From UBA9980 sp964436235 (GTDB taxonomy: Bacteria > Muiribacteriota > UBA9980): 16,312 bases of DNA. Positions within the stretch are counted from its first letter, which is position 1, and each line of letters begins with the position of its first letter. This document shows, in pieces, positions 13,489-16,312 of the stretch. Below the pieces are notes generated by a model. It searched no databases. It was not told the origin of the DNA and was given only the letters and a program-made list of their open reading frames with translations. A program made the position numbers and the translations under genes. Location: positions 1 to 16,312 of the forward strand of contig CAYTCW010000097.1 of assembly GCA_964436235.1 (NCBI GenBank), given 5' to 3'.

Positions 13489-14811
13489 ATGAAAATAACT
13501 ATAATAGGTTCGGGTTACGTAGGACTCGTTACCGGCACCTGCTTCGCCGAAATGGGCAATGACGTTATATGTATGGATATAGATGCCGCTAAGATCGACG
13601 GGCTTAAAAACGGAATAATTCCCATTTACGAACCCGGGCTCGAAGAAATGGTGCGGCGCAATATAAAAGAAGAACGAATGAGCTTTACCACCGATATCAA
13701 GCACGCCGTTGAAAATTCATTATTTTGCTTCATAGCGGTCGGCACGCCGCCCGGCGAAGACGGAAGCGCCGATTTGCAATATGTGCTCAGCGTCGCTAAA
13801 GAAATCGGTAAAAATATGAACGGTTACAGGGTTATCGTAGATAAATCGACCGTTCCGGTCGGCACGGCTGAAAAAGTTCGTGAAACCGTTAAAAACGAAC
13901 TTAAAGCGCGCGGCGTCAATCATGAATTCGATGTGGTATCCAATCCCGAATTTCTTAAAGAAGGCGCCGCCATCGAAGATTTTATGAAACCCGACCGCGT
14001 CGTGATAGGCACCGATAATGTGCGAACGGCCGAACTTATGAAAGAGTTATATTCGCCGTTCATGAGAAAAAATTACCGCGTTATAACCATGGATATCAGA
14101 AGCGCCGAACTCACTAAATACGCAGCTAACTGCATGCTCGCCACGCGCATATCGTTTATGAATGAAATGGCTAATATATGCGAACGCTGCGGCGCAGATA
14201 TCGATATGATCAGGACCGGAATCGGCTCGGACAGAAGAATAGGACACGATTTTCTATTCGCGGGCGCCGGCTACGGCGGAAGCTGCTTTCCTAAGGACGT
14301 AAAGGCGCTGCTTGAAACGGCGCGCACACTCGGACATGAATCGAAGATATTAAACGCCGTCGAAGAAGTTAACGACGCGCAGAAAGAACTCATCGTTAAA
14401 AAAGTGCTTAAACATTATAACGGCGATATTAAATCCAAAACATTTGCCGTATGGGGGCTTTCGTTTAAACCCAAAACCGACGATATGCGCGAGGCGCCGT
14501 CGGTGGTCATCATTAATAATTTAATTAAAAACGGCGCTAAAGTTAAAGCGTTCGACCCGGAAGCCATTAAAGAGGCTAAGAAAATACTGCCCGAAACTTC
14601 ATCGATCACTTATTGTGAAAACGCTTATAAAGCGCTCGAAGCGGCCGACGCCCTCATATTAGTCACTGAATGGGGATCGTTTCGCGAGCCCGATTTTGAA
14701 AAGATGAAAAAAATTATGACCGCCCCGGTTATATTCGACGGCAGAAATTTATATAACCCTAAATTCGTTCGTAATTACGGCTTTACATATTACTCCATCG
14801 GAAGACCGTAG
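13489..14811 (+). CDS. ugd: UDP-glucose 6-dehydrogenase
   Basis: 440 residues. The start is ATG 13489, with SD-like GGGACGG ending 8 nt upstream; an in-frame TTG at 13483 is too close to it. NAD-binding Rossmann motif GSGYVG (7-12), VGTPPGEDGSADL (84-96) and VDKSTVPVGTAE (117-128). The catalytic domain has SNPEFLKEGAAIEDF (151-165), K210 and N214 in LTKYAANCML, and the catalytic cysteine C266 in GYGGSCFPKD. The C-terminal UDP-binding domain has WGLSFKPKTDDMREAPS. It oxidises UDP-glucose to UDP-glucuronate with two NAD+, supplying surface or exopolysaccharide synthesis. It is a single-gene transcript, divergent from the transcarboxylase operon and convergent with aroC; no glycosyltransferase gene lies beside it. 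Confidence 0.95.
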   Translation: MKITIIGSGYVGLVTGTCFAEMGNDVICMDIDAAKIDGLKNGIIPIYEPGLEEMVRRNIKEERMSFTTDIKHAVENSLFCFIAVGTPPGEDGSADLQYVLSVAKEIGKNMNGYRVIVDKSTVPVGTAEKVRETVKNELKARGVNHEFDVVSNPEFLKEGAAIEDFMKPDRVVIGTDNVRTAELMKELYSPFMRKNYRVITMDIRSAELTKYAANCMLATRISFMNEMANICERCGADIDMIRTGIGSDRRIGHDFLFAGAGYGGSCFPKDVKALLETARTLGHESKILNAVEEVNDAQKELIVKKVLKHYNGDIKSKTFAVWGLSFKPKTDDMREAPSVVIINNLIKNGAKVKAFDPEAIKEAKKILPETSSITYCENAYKALEAADALILVTEWGSFREPDFEKMKKIMTAPVIFDGRNLYNPKFVRNYGFTYYSIGRP

Positions 14812-14861
14812 CTAATTAAGTTATTATTGACTTGAATGTAAACAGATATAGATGCGCTAAA

Positions 14862-15887
14862 TTAGATTATTTTAATAAAGTTCATCTGAAGCATATTATC
14901 GGTGATCATGATCTTGAGCATTGAAACGGCGGCCGCCATGGCGCGAGGCGTAAAGTTGGCGTCGAAGCGGCCGTCAAGCTCTATTTCGCAATTACGGCCG
15001 TTATAAAAGTCTATCGTTTTCTGCTTTTTACCGATCGAAGGCGTCGGTTTGACGAATGCGCGAACCTTTATGGGCGCGCCGTTCGATATCCCGCCCGATA
15101 TCCCGCCCGAGTTATTAGTTAAATAAACCAATCCGCCTTTTTTATCGAATTGCGCGCAGTCGTTCGCGGCGCTTCCGCTCATGCGCGCAATTTCAATGCC
15201 GGCGCCTATTTCGACGGCTTTAATTCCGCCTATCGAAAATAAATAAGCCCCTATCTGTGAGCTTAATTTATTGAATAAAGGCGAACCGAGACCGGCCGGA
15301 ACCCCGGTTATGCTTATTTCAAAAACGCCGCCGCTGGAGTCTTTTTCACCCTTCAGGTTTTCGACGCGCTTTACGGCTTCGATCATTTTATTTTTACCGC
15401 CGGTCTTCACGCCGGCAAGCTCTACTATGGCGGCGCTGAATTTAATGTCGGTAAATTCCAATAATTTATCGGCAGCCGCGGCCGCCATGTGACGCGATAC
15501 GCACTCGCGGCCTGAAGACCTTCCGCCGCCGCGCGGATCGTATATGCCGTATTTTTGGTAGTAGGCGTATTCGGCGTGCGACGGCCGCGCCACTCCTTCT
15601 AATTTAAGATAACCCGATGAATCGGCGTCGCAGTTGCGCGTGATAATGGCAATGGGCGAGCCTGTCGTGAGGCCTTTATAAACACCTGAAAGGATCTCGA
15701 TCTTATTATCTTCGCGGCGCGCAGTGCTGAATGAGTAAAACTTAACGCTTTTTTTAATATACTTTTCTATGAGGCTTTCAGTGAGCTTGAGACCCGCCGG
15801 ACAGCCGTCGATTACCGCGCCGGCAGCCTTAGCGTGCGATTCGCCGAAAGTGGTTACCTTAAATACAGTTCCGAAAGTATTAGACAT
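14862..15887 (-). CDS. aroC: Chorismate synthase
   Basis: 341 residues, slightly short for the family. It converts 5-enolpyruvylshikimate 3-phosphate to chorismate using reduced FMN, the last common step to aromatic amino acids. Visible motifs: GESHAKAAGAVIDGCPAG (first catalytic histidine), ARPSHAEYAYYQKYG (second), DPRGGGRSSGRE, NSGGISGGISNGAPI, FVKPTPSI and GRFDANFTPRA (conserved Asp near the C-terminus). Deviations from the usual form are GESHA for GESHG, RECVSRHMAAA for RETxxRVAAG, and GRFD for the usual GRHD. Catalytic residues are kept, so the enzyme is probably active but from a divergent branch. The gene starts 3 nt after the zinc-ribbon gene's stop and has no good SD, so translation is probably coupled. 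No other shikimate gene is present here. Confidence 0.93.
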   Translation of the reverse strand: MSNTFGTVFKVTTFGESHAKAAGAVIDGCPAGLKLTESLIEKYIKKSVKFYSFSTARREDNKIEILSGVYKGLTTGSPIAIITRNCDADSSGYLKLEGVARPSHAEYAYYQKYGIYDPRGGGRSSGRECVSRHMAAAAADKLLEFTDIKFSAAIVELAGVKTGGKNKMIEAVKRVENLKGEKDSSGGVFEISITGVPAGLGSPLFNKLSSQIGAYLFSIGGIKAVEIGAGIEIARMSGSAANDCAQFDKKGGLVYLTNNSGGISGGISNGAPIKVRAFVKPTPSIGKKQKTIDFYNGRNCEIELDGRFDANFTPRAMAAAVSMLKIMITDNMLQMNFIKII

Positions 15888-15890
15888 TTA

Positions 15891-16196
15891 TTATTTAATA
15901 CCGCCTTTTATTTGCTGGTAACATTCACGGCAGTAAACGGGTTTGCCCGAAACCGGCCTGAAATGGACCTGCGCTGCTTTGCCGCACTGATGGCAGATCA
16001 CATCGAAAGTTTCACGGAATTCTTTAATATTAAGACGGCCGAGCGTAACCTTTTTACGATTGCCGCGGCAGGCTGGGCATCTGGTCGGCAGATTATCAAA
16101 GCCTTTTTCATTGTAAAAATTCTGCTCTGAAGCGCTGAAGATGAACTCACGATTGCATTCGCGGCAGGTTATGGTTTTATCCTGCGGTTCCGTCAT
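15891..16196 (-). CDS. Double zinc-ribbon protein (CxxC-x17-CxxC type)
   Basis: 101 residues from ATG 16196, which has GGAGG 9 nt upstream and follows a consensus promoter. The frame continues upstream for 27 codons, but that part covers the leader and promoter -10. First ribbon: C11-x2-C14 and C40-x2-C43. Second ribbon: C68-x2-C71, exactly 17 residues, then C89-x2-C92, with the VYCREC end typical of a known small zinc-ribbon family of unknown role. All eight ligands are intact. The protein is hydrophilic and basic and probably binds nucleic acid or protein in the cytoplasm (inference). It is the first gene of a two-gene unit with chorismate synthase. Confidence 0.85.
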   Translation of the reverse strand: MTEPQDKTITCRECNREFIFSASEQNFYNEKGFDNLPTRCPACRGNRKKVTLGRLNIKEFRETFDVICHQCGKAAQVHFRPVSGKPVYCRECYQQIKGGIK

Positions 16197-16230
16197 ATAA
16201 AAAAACCTCCGATACCGATTGATTGTCAAA

Positions 16231-16259
16231 ATTATATTAAAGATATACATCTTTGTCAA
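16231..16259 (-). promoter_or_regulatory. Consensus sigma70 promoter of the zinc-ribbon/aroC unit
   Basis: On the minus strand, TTGACA (16259-16254) and TATAAT (16236-16231), 17-bp spacer, both perfect. The spacer holds an interrupted inverted repeat AAAGAT-GTAT-ATCTTT (16239-16254), a possible operator. TTGTCAA also appears twice on the plus strand, 30 bp apart (16223-16229 and 16253-16259). Confidence 0.85.
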
Positions 16260-16283
16260 GTTAAAAGTTTTTTTCAAGGGAGA

Positions 16284-16308
16284 GGGAAAGGGTTAGCAAC
16301 CCTTTCCC
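16284..16308. repeat. Perfect 11-bp inverted repeat at the right edge
   Basis: GGGAAAGGGTT pairs with AACCCTTTCCC around the loop AGC, and pairing resumes with GAG/CTC beyond one mismatch at the window end (to 16312). It is probably a hairpin of the region further right, such as a terminator or an intergenic repeat; its other half of context is outside the window. Confidence 0.75.
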
Positions 16309-16312
16309 CCTC

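Noticed and set aside
1..16312. CRISPR array, tRNA, rRNA or prophage genes
   Set aside because: No regularly spaced identical repeats, no cloverleaf sequence and no phage gene could be seen on either strand.

Overview
The window looks like part of a scaffold from an uncultured bacterium. It carries a 100-N join at 2082-2181. Intergenic DNA is very AT-rich and coding DNA is of moderate GC. Most genes have Shine-Dalgarno (SD) sites. At least six sigma70-type promoters can be read by eye, all with exactly 17-bp spacers. The metabolic genes point to a fermentative, propionate-forming (Wood-Werkman) or propionate-using anaerobe. No phylum can be named from this window alone.

Layout. (1) 1-2081, +: the C-terminal part of a large, probably secreted or surface protein. 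It has three 351-bp tandem repeats, further Ig/Fn3-like modules, and what looks like the start of an L-type lectin domain cut by the assembly gap. A rho-independent terminator follows at 2251-2280. (2) 2471-2809, +: a small cupin with its own promoter. (3) 2938-5834, +: two related sensor histidine kinases. One is a soluble REC-kinase fusion whose promoter holds a perfect 20-bp palindrome. The other is a seven-helix membrane kinase with a four-cysteine insertion in its ATPase domain. They are separated by about 270 bp of A-rich hexanucleotide-repeat DNA. (4) 5854-6445, -: a DUF2281-type antitoxin and PIN-domain toxin pair with its own promoter. (5) 6446-6876: no gene, but two strong back-to-back hairpins that probably terminate the operon to the right. 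(6) 6877-13283, -: a six-gene operon. In transcription order it encodes a 12S-type carboxyltransferase, a short OadG-like protein with no membrane helix, a 1.3S-type biotin carrier, a 5S-type carboxyltransferase, the methylmalonyl-CoA mutase large subunit, and a fusion of the B12-binding mutase subunit with methylmalonyl-CoA epimerase. (7) 13489-14811, +: UDP-glucose 6-dehydrogenase, divergent from the operon. (8) 14862-16196, -: a zinc-ribbon protein followed by chorismate synthase. A hairpin sits at the right edge.

How the operon works as a unit (inference from family knowledge): mutase turns succinyl-CoA into (R)-methylmalonyl-CoA, epimerase gives the (S) form, and the 12S/1.3S/5S transcarboxylase moves the carboxyl group to pyruvate, giving oxaloacetate and propionyl-CoA. 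No OadB-like sodium-pump subunit is present and the OadG-like protein has lost its membrane helix, so a soluble transcarboxylase is favoured over a Na+-pumping decarboxylase. The main oddities are the mutase-epimerase fusion, the vestigial biotin-arm leader on the 5S subunit, the soluble OadG remnant, the palindrome-embedded near-leaderless promoter of the REC-kinase, and the cysteine insertion in the membrane kinase.
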